64,000 nt of DNA from Microbulbifer guangxiensis (GCF_021729075.1 NZ_JAJSAQ010000002.1:1-64000); one strand, 5' to 3'. Positions 25,851 through 38,203 are shown, numbered from the stretch's first letter. Numbers and translations: made by a program. Notes: generated by a model from the letters alone, not told the origin.

Positions 25851-26753
25851 TTGGCCGCGACACTACTGCAGCAGATAGACATGAACCTGTTCCTGGTGAT
25901 TGATGCCATCTATCGCCAGCGCAACCTGACCCGTGCCGCCGAACAACTGCATATCACCCAGCCCGCCGTAAGTAATGCCCTCGCCAGGTTGCGGCGCACG
26001 CTCGATGACCCGCTGTTCATCCGCACCCCGACGGGGATGAGCCCCACTCCCCTGACCGAAAGCATCATGCCCCGCATCCAGCAGGCGCTGGCTCTGCTCG
26101 ATGGCAGCCTGAGCACGCAGGCGTCCTTCGATCCGCTCACTGCCACCAGGACCCTGCGGCTGTCCATGAACGATATGGCGGAAACCTTGCTGTTGCCGCG
26201 CCTGCTGGAAGCACTGGAGCAGCGGGCGCCCGGCATCAGTGTTGAATCCTATTACGTGCCCCGGGATCAGCTGGCGCGGGAGCTGGCCGCAAATACGCTG
26301 GACTTCGGCCTCGACGTTCCCCTGACCACCGCCACTCAGCTGCAGCAGCAGCGGCTGCTCAACGACCGCTACCTGTGCATGGTGCGCGCCGATCACCCGC
26401 TGGCGGAGCAAGAGCGACTGACCCTCGAGCAGTACCTCGCCCTCGGCCATGTCCATGTTTCCAGCCGCCGCACCGGCCCGGGCATTGTCGATATCGCCCT
26501 CAATAAACTGGGCCGGCGCCGTTCAATCAGGCTGCGGGTGCAGCACTACCGGGTGGCGCCTCTGGTCGTCCTGCGCACCGACCTGGCCCTGACTGTGCCG
26601 GCGAGCCTCGCAAGCCAGTACTCCGCGCGCCTGTTTGAACTCCCCTTCCAGATTCCGCAGATGGACTGGCACCTGCTCTGGCACCGCAATCAGGACGGGG
26701 ATCCGGCCAACCGGTGGCTTCGCGAGCTGCTACTGGAGTTGTTTGCCCGCTGA
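25851..26753 (+). CDS. LysR-type transcriptional regulator
   Basis: A 300-residue LTTR with an N-terminal winged helix-turn-helix (NLTRAAEQLHITQPAVSNALARLR) and a periplasmic-binding-protein-like effector domain. The start is a TTG at 25851, supported by GGGGGAGG about seven bases upstream and by alignment of LLQQIDMNL with the usual LTTR N-terminus. It is divergent from the acyl-CoA operon with about 200 bases between starts, the classical layout for control of that operon. fadH follows in the same direction, so it may be a second target. The inducer is unknown. Confidence 0.92.
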   Translation: MAATLLQQIDMNLFLVIDAIYRQRNLTRAAEQLHITQPAVSNALARLRRTLDDPLFIRTPTGMSPTPLTESIMPRIQQALALLDGSLSTQASFDPLTATRTLRLSMNDMAETLLLPRLLEALEQRAPGISVESYYVPRDQLARELAANTLDFGLDVPLTTATQLQQQRLLNDRYLCMVRADHPLAEQERLTLEQYLALGHVHVSSRRTGPGIVDIALNKLGRRRSIRLRVQHYRVAPLVVLRTDLALTVPASLASQYSARLFELPFQIPQMDWHLLWHRNQDGDPANRWLRELLLELFAR

Positions 26754-26870
26754 AGAGACGCGAATCGAGGCCAAAGAATTCGACCGGTATGGTCACTGCC
26801 TGCCCTTTGCGGCCCCTGCTATTCTGCGGGGCTATCGATTGCCGTTGGCCGTATAGGCCGCGGCAGGTGA

Positions 26871-28931
<2,061 letters not shown>

Positions 28932-28948
28932 CCGGTTATCTTTCAAGA

Positions 28949-28971
28949 CTGCCCGGGATTATCCCGGGCAG
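28949..28971 (+). terminator. Terminator after fadH
   Basis: A perfect 10-bp G+C-rich stem (28949-28958 with 28962-28971), 3-base loop, followed by AATTTTC; 17 bases past the fadH stop. Confidence 0.85.
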
Positions 28972-29375
28972 AATTTTCAGTTCCTCTCCCGTCACTCCCC
29001 TCACGTTTATCCAGGTTCCATAGGTCAAATCCCTGGGGTCTGTGCCCACTGAACTCTGGGACTTCCGCGAGGAAGAACCCGCTTTTACGCCCGGCTATAC
29101 TGGTTCGGCTGCTGAAAAGCGGTTTTGCCGTTCCCACAGGCGAGATCGAGATCTTTGGCACGAGGTTCAAAGGAATAACGTGACGGAGCGAGAAAACATT
29201 ACAAGCGCTCAGCACCCCGTAGGAAATTGAGGCCGGAGCCTCCCACAGGAAGTGGGCCCTGTGACAGGGCCTCTGAAAATATTTCAGTCCTGTATGCTGA
29301 CAGTCTCGTGCCGGCGGAAGATCTCAACCTGGCTGTCACGGGTAGTGAAGGCCCAGACTACACAGGAAAATCGCC
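28972..29375. other. 404-base intergenic stretch, promoter side of the phosphatase gene
   Basis: No coding frame is convincing. The right half contains a 7-bp stem (GGCCCTG with CAGGGCC) immediately followed by a CTGAAA/TTTCAG dyad, both around 29255-29286. They could be regulatory elements of the downstream histidine phosphatase gene. No RNA gene was recognised. Confidence 0.5.
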
Positions 29376-29924
29376 ATGCCCCGTATTCTGTTGATTCGCC
29401 ACGGCGAAGCGCTGAAGAAGCCCTCGATCAGCGATCCGGTACTGACTCCACTCGGGGAGGAACAGTCGCGCCAGTTGGCAGCGGACATGGCTGACGAAGC
29501 ACCACTATCCCTGGTCAGCAGCCCCATGCAACGCGCACGGCAGACGGCAAAACCCCTGGCCGAGAGCTGGCAGCAGCAGGTGATCATCGAACCGCTGGTG
29601 ACCGAGATCCCCTCGCCCCTGGACCTGCCGCTGTCCGAGCGTGGACCGTGGATCCGCGGGTTGCTGGAAAAAGAGTGGCATGAACTGGCCCCGCACCAGT
29701 TGGAGTGGCGTGCGGGGATCATGGATTTTCTCCATGAGTTGGAGGCGGACACAGCCATCTTCTGTCACTTCATGGTGATCAACTCGGTGGTTGCGTCGAT
29801 CCGCCGGGACAGCCGTATCCGCCAGTTCCGGCCGGACTATACCTCGGTCACCGAACTCTCCCTCGAGGACAGTGAATTACGGCTGGTTCAGCTGGGGCGC
29901 TGCCGGGACAGCATACTCCGATAG
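29376..29924 (+). CDS. SixA-like histidine phosphatase
   Basis: A 182-residue protein starting with the RHG motif (LLIRHGEALKK) and containing SSPMQRARQTA and a second catalytic His in IFCHFMVI. It therefore looks like an active branch-2/SixA-type phosphatase. SixA removes phosphate from phosphohistidine on phosphotransfer proteins; other members act on small phosphate esters, so the substrate is open. An AGGA site precedes the ATG by eight bases. It is convergent with pepN. Confidence 0.85.
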   Translation: MPRILLIRHGEALKKPSISDPVLTPLGEEQSRQLAADMADEAPLSLVSSPMQRARQTAKPLAESWQQQVIIEPLVTEIPSPLDLPLSERGPWIRGLLEKEWHELAPHQLEWRAGIMDFLHELEADTAIFCHFMVINSVVASIRRDSRIRQFRPDYTSVTELSLEDSELRLVQLGRCRDSILR

Positions 29925-29965
29925 TCCCGACCGCAAGAGCAAGCGCAATCCGCCTGCCCGCCTAC

Positions 29966-32602
29966 TCAGTCCGTTTTGAGGCTCTTGCTGACCACCTCGT
30001 AGAGATCGGCAGATAGCTGACCGGCATCCATCACCGACTGCAGTGCGGCATGCATTTTCTCACGCGGTCCCTCGGTGTATTTCTTCCAGCGGGTAATCGG
30101 AGTGACCAGGCGTGCGGCAATCTGCGGGTTCAGCTTGTCCAGAGCAATCACCTGCTCCGCCAGGAAACGGAAGCCACTGCCATCCGCCTGGTGGAATTGT
30201 TCAAAGTTGCGATTGGCAAAAGCGCCGATCACCGAACGCACGCGGTTGGGATTGGTCAGCTCGAATGCCGGGTGCGCCATCAATGCGCGAACCGCTTCCA
30301 GTGTGCCGCGCCTCGGGCTGCTGCTCTGAACGGAGAGCCACAGCTCCACCACCTGGTCGTCCTCTTTCCAGCGCTCATAGAAATCGTGCAGGACAGTTGA
30401 TGCACGCTGGTCATCACCACGGTTGACCAGCGCTGCCAGGGCAGCCGCGCTATCGGTCATGTTGGTCGCTGAGGCGAACTGGCTATCCGCGAGCTGCAGC
30501 GCCTCTTCCCGCTCGGTAATACAGAGATAGGCCAATGCCGTGTTCTTGAGGCGGCGCTCGGCAATATCGTCGGCAACCGGGCGGTAGGGCTTGTCATGAT
30601 CCAGTCTCTGGTACGTTTGCAACAGCTCCTCATACAGTGCTTCGGCCAATGCACGCTCTGTAAACTTGCGCGCTGCGATGATGGCTTCCGCGTCGATGAT
30701 GTCGGCCTCCTCTGCCAGCGTCTGGGCACTCGGCAATGTGAGCATCTCGGCCACCAGTGCCGGATCCAGATCTTCCTGTTGCAGAACGCTCCGATACGCT
30801 TCCAGCAGTTCCGGCTGCAACTGCAGCTCTGTTCCCGCGCGATAATCCCGCTGCAGTTGCGCCAGTGCGCCAAATGCCAGCCGCTGGCCGGCATCCCAGC
30901 GGTTAAAGGCATCGGTGTCTGCGCGCATTAGCAGCCGGAGCTGGGCCGGTGTGTAGCCGTAACGCACCTTCACAGGCGCGGAGAATCCGCGCAACAGGGA
31001 CGGCAGTGGCCGCTCGGGAATATTTTCGAAGACGAATACCTGTTCTGCCGCCGTCACTTCCAGCACGGTTTCCTTCGTTCCCTCACTGTCCAGTGCCAGT
31101 TCGCTGCCATCCGCCGCCAGAAGGCCGAGCTTTAAAGGAATGTGGAACGGCAGCTTTTCTGATTGGCCTGGTGTTGCCGGGCAGGACTGGCGCACGGTGA
31201 GGGTATAGCGCTTGCCAGCGGAGTCGTAGTCGTCGTCGATCTCCAGCACCGGGGTACCCGCCTGGCTGTACCAGCGGCGGAACTGTTTCAGGTCCACGCC
31301 ATTGGCGTCCTCCATGGCGGCGACGAAATCCTCACAGGTCACCGCACAGCCATCGTGGCGTTCGAAATACAGGTCACTGCCGCGCCGGAAACCCTCGCTC
31401 CCCAGCAGGGTGTGAATCATGCGCACCACCTCTGCGCCCTTTTCATAGACCGTCAGGGTATAGAAGTTGGAAATCTCCATGTAAGAATCCGGGCGCACCG
31501 GATGGGACATTGGCCCGGCATCTTCGGCGAACTGTGAAGTGCGCAGCATGGAGACATCTTCGATACGCTTCACCGCGCGGGAATTCATATCTGCGGAGAA
31601 CTCCGCATCGCGGAACACGGTAAAGCCCTCTTTCAGGCTCAGCTGAAACCAGTCCCGGCAGGTCACGCGGTTACCGGACCAGTTGTGGAAATACTCGTGG
31701 GCGACGATGGACTCGATACGCTGGAATGCCGCATCGGTAGCCGTTTCCGGGCTGGCCAGCACACAGGCGGAATTGAAGATATTCAGCCCTTTGTTTTCCA
31801 TTGCCCCCATATTGAAGTGGTCGACGGCAACGATCATGAAAATATCCAGGTCGTATTCCCGACCATATACCTCCTCGTCCCAGCGCATGGCGGCTTTCAG
31901 GGAGCGCATGGCATGGGCGCATTTGCCGATGTTCTTGGCTTCGGTGAAGATCTGCAGCGTCACCTCGCGCCCGCTCATGGTGGTGAAGTGATCCTCGACT
32001 TTTTCCAGCTTCCCCGCCACCAGGGCAAACAGGTAGGCGGGCTTGGCGAATGGATCCTCCCAGGTGACGAAGTGTCGATCGGCATCGACCTCACCGCGTT
32101 CGATCTCATTGCCATTGGAGAGCAGTACCGGGTAATCCTTCGACGCGACGATAGTCGTGGTAAACCGGGACATGACATCAGGCCTGTCCGGGTAGTAGGT
32201 GATCTTGCGGAATCCCTCGGCCTCGCACTGGGTGCAGTACATACCATTGGACAGGTACAGGCCTTCCAGGGAAGTGTTGCGCTCCGGATCGATCCGGTTG
32301 TGAATCTCCAGGGTGAACTCCGCGCGGTGCACAGGGATGATCAATCCCTCGGCGTGGCAGGTGTACTCTTCCTTGGAGAGGGGAACGCCGTCCATCGCCA
32401 CTGAGATCAGTTCCAGATCGACTCCATCGAGCCGCAGGGGTGGCAGCCCCTCACCGGCAGCGGGATTGCGGCGAACCGCCAGGCGGGACTCCACCAGCGT
32501 GCTATTGGGTTCCAGCTCAAAGCGCAGCCGGGTGCTGTCCACCAGGTAATCGGGTTGGCGATAGTCCTTCAGGTAGACCGTACTGGGCTGGGCATCTCTC
32601 AT
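29966..32602 (-). CDS. pepN: Aminopeptidase N
   Basis: Zinc M1-family aminopeptidase that removes N-terminal residues from peptides in the cytoplasm. It has 878 residues from the ATG at 32602 (MRDAQPS); the extra upstream codons overlap ggt and are non-canonical. Visible: the exopeptidase motif GAMEN, the zinc site HEYFH with the downstream Glu in LKEGFT, and the proteobacterial DUF3458-type C-terminal helical domain. It lies just downstream of ggt, a functional pairing for glutathione/peptide recycling (inference). Confidence 0.97.
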   Translation of the reverse strand: MRDAQPSTVYLKDYRQPDYLVDSTRLRFELEPNSTLVESRLAVRRNPAAGEGLPPLRLDGVDLELISVAMDGVPLSKEEYTCHAEGLIIPVHRAEFTLEIHNRIDPERNTSLEGLYLSNGMYCTQCEAEGFRKITYYPDRPDVMSRFTTTIVASKDYPVLLSNGNEIERGEVDADRHFVTWEDPFAKPAYLFALVAGKLEKVEDHFTTMSGREVTLQIFTEAKNIGKCAHAMRSLKAAMRWDEEVYGREYDLDIFMIVAVDHFNMGAMENKGLNIFNSACVLASPETATDAAFQRIESIVAHEYFHNWSGNRVTCRDWFQLSLKEGFTVFRDAEFSADMNSRAVKRIEDVSMLRTSQFAEDAGPMSHPVRPDSYMEISNFYTLTVYEKGAEVVRMIHTLLGSEGFRRGSDLYFERHDGCAVTCEDFVAAMEDANGVDLKQFRRWYSQAGTPVLEIDDDYDSAGKRYTLTVRQSCPATPGQSEKLPFHIPLKLGLLAADGSELALDSEGTKETVLEVTAAEQVFVFENIPERPLPSLLRGFSAPVKVRYGYTPAQLRLLMRADTDAFNRWDAGQRLAFGALAQLQRDYRAGTELQLQPELLEAYRSVLQQEDLDPALVAEMLTLPSAQTLAEEADIIDAEAIIAARKFTERALAEALYEELLQTYQRLDHDKPYRPVADDIAERRLKNTALAYLCITEREEALQLADSQFASATNMTDSAAALAALVNRGDDQRASTVLHDFYERWKEDDQVVELWLSVQSSSPRRGTLEAVRALMAHPAFELTNPNRVRSVIGAFANRNFEQFHQADGSGFRFLAEQVIALDKLNPQIAARLVTPITRWKKYTEGPREKMHAALQSVMDAGQLSADLYEVVSKSLKTD

Positions 32603-32691
32603 GATTCTGACTCGCTTGCTGCAATGAACACTGCCCCGCCGGTCAGGCGGGGCCACCACTATAACGATCTGGCCGGCGCTGCCAAGGGGAC

Positions 32692-34428
32692 TCAATAACC
32701 GGCGGCGTGTCCATCCTTGCGACTCTCGGAAGCCCCGTGATAAACACCATCGTCGGTCCGCAGGATTCCCTGGTAACCGCCGTAAGGCCCACTTTCAAAC
32801 CGCACCTGGTGCCCCATCTGCACCAGTTTGCGGCGGGTTTCCATGGGAAAGCCGTCTTCCAGGCTGAGGTAACCACCCTCTGCCATGACCTCATCCGTGG
32901 GCTGGCTGGAACCGCTGTGGAGAATCCGCGGGGCATCGCCCGCCTCCTGCACATTCATGCCGAAGTCCACCATGTTGATCACGATCTGTGCATGCATCTG
33001 CGGCTGCGTAGCGCCGCCCATGACGCCGAAGCTCATGTAAGGCTGGTCATTGCGGGTGATGAACGCGGGAATGATCGTATGGAATGGTCGCTTGCCGGGC
33101 TGGTACTGGTTGAAGTGCCCTTCCCTGAGACTGAACATCTCGCCGCGATCCTGCAGGATGAAGCCAAGATCACCCGGCGTCATACCGGAGCCCATACCGC
33201 GGTAATTGCTCTGGATCAGGGAGACCATGTTGCCTTCGGCATCGGCCACGGTCAGGTAGATGGTATCGCCATGGCGCAGCGCCGGGTTGCCGGCGTCATA
33301 GCGCTTGCTGGCCCGGTCCGGGTTGATCAGTTTGCGCCGCTCGGCGGCATACTGTTTGGAAATCAGCTTCTGGACAGGAATCTCGTTGAAAGCAGGGTCG
33401 GCGTACCATTTTGCCCGGTCCTCAAAGGCCAGCTTTTTGGCCTCGGCAAACAGGTGCACATATTCGGGACTGGTACGCCCCATCGCAGCCAGATCATAAC
33501 TCTCGAGGATATTGAGAATCTGCAGCGCGGCGATTCCCTGACCGTTTGGCGGCAGCTCCCACACATCATAACCCCGGTAATTGGTCGACACCGGCTCCAC
33601 CCATTCGGATTGGTGGGATGCCATGTCTTCATAGGAGAGGAATCCGCCATTGGCTTTCATATAGTTGGCGATTTCCCGAGCGATATCGCCCTTGTAGAAA
33701 GCCTCCCGGCCTCCTTCGGCAATACGCTGGTAGGTTTTAGCCAGTCGCGGATTACGGAATAGTTCGCCCTCTCGCGGTGCGCGCCCCCCGGGCATGAAGG
33801 TCTCCGTAAAGCCTGGAAACTCCTGCAACCGCGGTACGGAGCGGTTCCAGTAATAGGCCACAAGCTGGGTGACCGGAAACCCAGTCTCCGCGTAGTCGAT
33901 GGCGGGCTGGAGGATTTCCGACATGGGCAGCCGGCCGAATTCGCCGTGCAACTCAAACCACCCGTCGACAGCCCCGGGCACTGATACCGGCAGGGGTCCG
34001 TGGGAGGGAATGCGCTCCAGGCCATTGTCGGCAAAATAAGAGAACGGGAGCGACTTGGGTGAGCGGCCACTGGCGTTCAAGCCAAAAAGCTTCTTCTCCC
34101 TGGCATCCCAGACGATGGCAAACAGGTCGCCACCGATGCCGCAACCGGTTGGCTCCATCAGCCCCTGTGCTGCGTTGGCAGCAATTGCCGCATCCACCGC
34201 CGAGCCACCCCGCTTCAGGATATCCAGCGCGATCTGCGTCGCCAGGGGCTGACTGGTGGCGGCCATGCCATTGGTGGCAAGGACCGGTGAGCGACTGGCA
34301 AAGCCTTCGCCCACCACCCGATCGTATGCCTCGGTACCGGTAGCGAACAGCGCCAGCGGGAAAACCAGTGCCGCAACCAGTCGATTCAGGCTTCTTTTCC
34401 CATCAAAGCTTCTTATCAAGCACTCCAT
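32692..34428 (-). CDS. ggt: Gamma-glutamyltransferase, periplasmic
   Basis: An Ntn-hydrolase that cleaves gamma-glutamyl bonds of glutathione and self-processes into two subunits. The 578-residue precursor has an N-terminal signal peptide (hydrophobic core about residues 16-30, cleavage after TEA). It has the large-subunit motif PTGCGIGGD and the small-subunit nucleophile Thr in RHGDTIYLTV, preceding GNMVSLIQSNY. The GMGSGM and MGGATQPQ segments complete the active site. It belongs to the GGT-like branch common in marine bacteria. It is divergent from ydbH. Confidence 0.95.
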   Translation of the reverse strand: MECLIRSFDGKRSLNRLVAALVFPLALFATGTEAYDRVVGEGFASRSPVLATNGMAATSQPLATQIALDILKRGGSAVDAAIAANAAQGLMEPTGCGIGGDLFAIVWDAREKKLFGLNASGRSPKSLPFSYFADNGLERIPSHGPLPVSVPGAVDGWFELHGEFGRLPMSEILQPAIDYAETGFPVTQLVAYYWNRSVPRLQEFPGFTETFMPGGRAPREGELFRNPRLAKTYQRIAEGGREAFYKGDIAREIANYMKANGGFLSYEDMASHQSEWVEPVSTNYRGYDVWELPPNGQGIAALQILNILESYDLAAMGRTSPEYVHLFAEAKKLAFEDRAKWYADPAFNEIPVQKLISKQYAAERRKLINPDRASKRYDAGNPALRHGDTIYLTVADAEGNMVSLIQSNYRGMGSGMTPGDLGFILQDRGEMFSLREGHFNQYQPGKRPFHTIIPAFITRNDQPYMSFGVMGGATQPQMHAQIVINMVDFGMNVQEAGDAPRILHSGSSQPTDEVMAEGGYLSLEDGFPMETRRKLVQMGHQVRFESGPYGGYQGILRTDDGVYHGASESRKDGHAAGY

Positions 34429-34569
34429 TAAGATTTCCTCTGTGGCCGGTTACACTGAACCGGTAACTATCACGCTGCCGGACTGCCAGGTAAATGATCG
34501 GAAGTCGGCAGGAAAAGCATTCCAGTCTCCACATATCGATGCTGGCCGCAAGCCTGACCGGAGAACTCT

Positions 34570-37500
34570 ATGCCGAAACCGCCCCGCGCCACCATTGTCA
34601 TTTTGCTGCTCATACTCGTAGCAGCATGGTGGCTGTGGCGTGACCGGGACAGGGCCGCACTGGCCCTGCTCAATGCAGCCCAGGATGCAGTCCGTGTTAA
34701 AGCATTGAGCGGTCTCAGCTTGTACGGCGGGGATATCCACATAGATCGAATCAGTCTCGTCACGCCTTCCGGCACACCTGCAGAGCTGCAGCGTCTCGTG
34801 CTGTCCCATCCACTGGGGTTCTTTGGTGCTACGAATGACAGTGAGTTGACGATCGGGGAGGCAAAACTGGAATTAGCGGAGCAGCCATCCGACACCGCTC
34901 CCGTTGCAACCCCCGACACCGGAGAAAAATCCAGCAGGACAACACCAGACAGCGACAGACGTACCCGGGATGGGGAAAGCAAGTCTGCCGAGACCGCTGA
35001 TTCCCGAAGACTGCTTCTGAGTGAACTGGGTGATCAACTGGTCCGGTTGCCCGCCCGCATCGAGATTCGACAGTTGGCGTGGACCGTTGGCTCAGGCAAC
35101 CGTCACGGAGCAGCGGCAAAGCTCTCAATCGAGCGAATCCCGGACACCTCCACCATCCACGGCACCTACGAGTCCATTGCATTGCGCGCTGAGGTCACAG
35201 CCATCCCGTCAACCGAACAGTGGCAGTTGCGTGGCAAGCTGAACCTGGGAGATGCACCCGCCTCGCAGGTGCTCGTAGCCTCTGCTGAAAGGAAATCCGA
35301 CGACCGCTGGGAAATGGCCATTGCCACCACCGCCCAGCTGAAATGGCTGCAACGGGAAGAAACACTGCTGCCGGTCAAAGGTGCAGAGGGCGAACTGCTG
35401 TTGAAAGCCCGTGGACTCCTGCCTGACAACCTGCTGGCTTTGCCGGACTATGAGAACCTGTGGCTCGAGGTGTCCAGCCAACAGGCGATGATCGTACTCG
35501 ATGACAGCTTCCTGCCACTGGCTATCAATCTGCAGACAGACACTCCGTTGGAGATGCAGGTGGCTTCACTGCGCCCGTTGCAGCTGGCACAGCTATCCGG
35601 GCAGGCTACCATCCAAGCGTCCACCACCGGCAATGGCGGCGGGCCACTGCTTTCATCCGAAATGCGCGCACAGGACACCGACGGGGAGCCGATACTGAAC
35701 GCCACCGGTACCCTGCTCCCGCAACAACTCCTGCCCCTGCTGAAAGAAAAGCTGCCGGCCGCCGGTGCATTGCTCACCTCGTTCGAGAAAGCCGGAGGGG
35801 CACTCCTGTTTGAATTGAACGCGACGTTACCCTCCCCCACGCAAAAGCGGGATTCGGTCGGGACCGACACGCGGTTGATCCAGAAGGGCAACCTGACCAT
35901 CAAGCCCGGCAGCATAATGACTTTCAGTATCCTGCCCGAGAAACCGGATCAGTCCTTTCTGAAAAGACTCGGCTGGCAACGGCTTGAGAGCGAGATGAAA
36001 GTGGAAGCACCGATCACTCTCTCTACCGATGGCTGGCCGCGAGACCTGAGCGTGTCTGCAAAAAAGCTAAAGGGCAGACTGCGCGACGGAAAAAAGGAAA
36101 CAGAGGTCAGTTTTCATTTGATGAACAGCTCCTGCAGCCTTGCAAAGACTACCAGCTGCAGTGGATCAATCAGTGCGGTATCTCCCGCCCTGTCTGTCCG
36201 CGAACCGGCCTTCGAGGCTAAAGGACTAGAATTTTCGACCTCTCTGCAGTTGACCAGCGGAGAAGACCGGCTCCAGGCCATTGTCTCGGAGTTCGAGGCG
36301 GCAGTGCAGGAATTGAGCAGTGACACTGTCAGTGCCAGCGGGCTGCAGATCGCAGCACCAACGATACAGTGCCAGCAGATATTTACCCGGACCCACTGTG
36401 AGGCCTCACCAGAATTGACGGCCGACTCAGCAAGAATCGCTGAACCCGACATTGAAATTCACGGCAGCCTGTCCCTGGAATCTCTGAAAACTGTGATTCA
36501 GGACGGCAGGCTGGATATGCATACTCCCTATCGGGTTTCCGGAGCGCGGTTACGCTGGCAGGAGGATACTGTTGTGGAGTTCGATGGGCTGGGGACCCTG
36601 TCCATCGAGGACAGACGACTTCATGGGAAAAGCGAGCTTTCTGTCGGGGATATGCAGCTGCAGGCAGAGTGGTCTCACGACCTTGAAGCTGAGGCTGGTA
36701 GCGCTGCGCTGAAAACCGCCTCTGTCAACTTCAGTAAGGAAAAGCCCCTGAGCCACTCTGTAACCGGGCTACCCTTCGACCTGGTTGCCGGCACCCTTGC
36801 TGGCACCGCTCGACTGTCCTGGCCGACGGCCAGTAAAGATCGCATCCAGGTCACTCTCGATGGTATCGCCGGCGTTTACGACAAGAGTTTCGCAACAGGC
36901 ATCGATACGACCCTGAGCCTCCGCCGCACGGACACTTTCTGGGCCACCTCTTCACCCCAACCGGTATCTGTGGCGGCTTTGGACGTTGGCATGGGCATTG
37001 CGGATCTCCGCTTCGATCTCTCTGTGACCGAGCAGCGGGATATCATCCTCTCCTCCCTGTCCGCCAGGCTACTGGGAGGCGAGGTCAGCTCGGACTCGCT
37101 GGCCTGGAACCTGGACAGCGAACCGAGACGCAGCTTGCTGACTGCCTCGGGCATTTCCCTGCGTGCCCTGGAAAAGGAAATGGAGGCAGAAAACTTTGCC
37201 GCCTCCGGTACGCTCGACCTGCAGATACCGCTTGTCACCGGCCCTGACGGAGTCACTGTGGAGGCGGGCACGGTAGAGGCGCGACCGCCGGGCGGACGGC
37301 TGCGCTACTACGGTGCCTTCTCACCACAGATGCTGGCAGGCAATCCGCAGCTCAAGATGTTATCCGGGGCACTGGAGGACTATAGTTTCCGTACGCTGGG
37401 CGGCACCCTGAACTATCCCCCGAGCGGGGACATGCGGCTGCAGTTGAAGCTGGTGGGGCGTAGCGACTCTGTGGCAAAAGATCGGGATCTCATCATCAAC

Positions 37501-37590
37501 CTGAACCTGGAAAACAACATCCCCTCCATGCTCCGCTCACTGCAAGCGAGCAGGGACCTGAGCGAAGCACTGCAGAAAAAGCTCGAGTGA
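34570..37590 (+). CDS. ydbH: YdbH-family AsmA-like intermembrane protein
   Basis: A 1006-residue protein with one N-terminal transmembrane helix (about residues 7-24) and a very long periplasmic domain of amphipathic beta-structure. This is the layout of AsmA-like proteins (YhdP, TamB, YdbH) that bridge the inner and outer membranes and are linked to phospholipid transport. The C-terminal GRLRYYGAFSPQ and DYSFRTLGGTLNYPPSGDM segments fit the YdbH C-terminal domain. Assignment rests largely on the adjacent ynbE and ydbL homologues, which form the same operon in E. coli. A GGAG site precedes the ATG. Confidence 0.88.
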   Translation: MPKPPRATIVILLLILVAAWWLWRDRDRAALALLNAAQDAVRVKALSGLSLYGGDIHIDRISLVTPSGTPAELQRLVLSHPLGFFGATNDSELTIGEAKLELAEQPSDTAPVATPDTGEKSSRTTPDSDRRTRDGESKSAETADSRRLLLSELGDQLVRLPARIEIRQLAWTVGSGNRHGAAAKLSIERIPDTSTIHGTYESIALRAEVTAIPSTEQWQLRGKLNLGDAPASQVLVASAERKSDDRWEMAIATTAQLKWLQREETLLPVKGAEGELLLKARGLLPDNLLALPDYENLWLEVSSQQAMIVLDDSFLPLAINLQTDTPLEMQVASLRPLQLAQLSGQATIQASTTGNGGGPLLSSEMRAQDTDGEPILNATGTLLPQQLLPLLKEKLPAAGALLTSFEKAGGALLFELNATLPSPTQKRDSVGTDTRLIQKGNLTIKPGSIMTFSILPEKPDQSFLKRLGWQRLESEMKVEAPITLSTDGWPRDLSVSAKKLKGRLRDGKKETEVSFHLMNSSCSLAKTTSCSGSISAVSPALSVREPAFEAKGLEFSTSLQLTSGEDRLQAIVSEFEAAVQELSSDTVSASGLQIAAPTIQCQQIFTRTHCEASPELTADSARIAEPDIEIHGSLSLESLKTVIQDGRLDMHTPYRVSGARLRWQEDTVVEFDGLGTLSIEDRRLHGKSELSVGDMQLQAEWSHDLEAEAGSAALKTASVNFSKEKPLSHSVTGLPFDLVAGTLAGTARLSWPTASKDRIQVTLDGIAGVYDKSFATGIDTTLSLRRTDTFWATSSPQPVSVAALDVGMGIADLRFDLSVTEQRDIILSSLSARLLGGEVSSDSLAWNLDSEPRRSLLTASGISLRALEKEMEAENFAASGTLDLQIPLVTGPDGVTVEAGTVEARPPGGRLRYYGAFSPQMLAGNPQLKMLSGALEDYSFRTLGGTLNYPPSGDMRLQLKLVGRSDSVAKDRDLIINLNLENNIPSMLRSLQASRDLSEALQKKLE

Positions 37591-37669
37591 CGATACGAAC
37601 GCATCGGGTTCAGTTTGGGTTAAGCTAGGCCCGATAATATTGCATGACGCTGACATCCAGGAGTGACTC

Positions 37670-37864
37670 ATGACCGGCACCAGACTGCTTATCCCTCTGC
37701 TGATGGCCGCACTGTTTACCGCGGCCTGTACGCCGACGGTGGCAGTACAGGCCCCAAGCGAGCCAATCACTGTGAACCTCAACGTAAAGATTGAACACGA
37801 GATCCGCGTCAAGGTAGACCGGGAGCTGGACAATCTGTTCGAGGATAAAGAGGGAATTTTCTAA
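37670..37864 (+). CDS. ynbE: YnbE-like outer-membrane lipoprotein
   Basis: A 64-residue lipoprotein: signal peptide, lipobox FTAAC (Cys20), then a short mature part with the family-typical PITVNLNVKIEHEIRVKVD. In E. coli YnbE is reported to oligomerise with the C-terminal end of YdbH in the outer membrane. It lies 79 bases after ydbH and six before ydbL, with an AGGAG site. Family and context agree well. Confidence 0.9.
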   Translation: MTGTRLLIPLLMAALFTAACTPTVAVQAPSEPITVNLNVKIEHEIRVKVDRELDNLFEDKEGIF

Positions 37865-37870
37865 GGAGCC

Positions 37871-38203
37871 ATGATGAAAATGCTGACCAAACAATTACTG
37901 CTGATTATCGGCCTGGTCATTGCCTTCCCCGCCCTGGCCATTTCTCTGGACGAGGCCCGGTCACAGGGACTTGTCGGCGAGGCCAACAGCGGTTATATCG
38001 CGGTTGTAGACCAGTCCTCCCCGGAACTGGAGCGCCTGGTCACGGAGGTCAACAGCAAGCGCAAGCGCGAATATGCCGCGATCGCCAAACGCAATGGCAT
38101 CGACATTGCCCAGGTAGCGGCCCGTGCGGCGGAAAAACTGGAAGCCCGGCTCAGGCCCGGCGAGTTCTACCAGGACAACCTCGGCAGGTGGGTACAGAAA
38201 TAG
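37871..38203 (+). CDS. ydbL: YdbL-like periplasmic protein (DUF1318)
   Basis: A 110-residue protein with a cleavable signal peptide (about 23 residues, ending PALA) and the DUF1318 signature: LDEARSQGLVGEANSGYIAVV, then VNSKRKREYAAIAKRNGI. In E. coli YdbL modulates the YdbH-YnbE bridge. The start could be either of two adjacent ATG codons (37871 or 37874) after AAGGAG. It is the last gene of the operon, followed by a bidirectional terminator. Confidence 0.92.
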   Translation: MMKMLTKQLLLIIGLVIAFPALAISLDEARSQGLVGEANSGYIAVVDQSSPELERLVTEVNSKRKREYAAIAKRNGIDIAQVAARAAEKLEARLRPGEFYQDNLGRWVQK

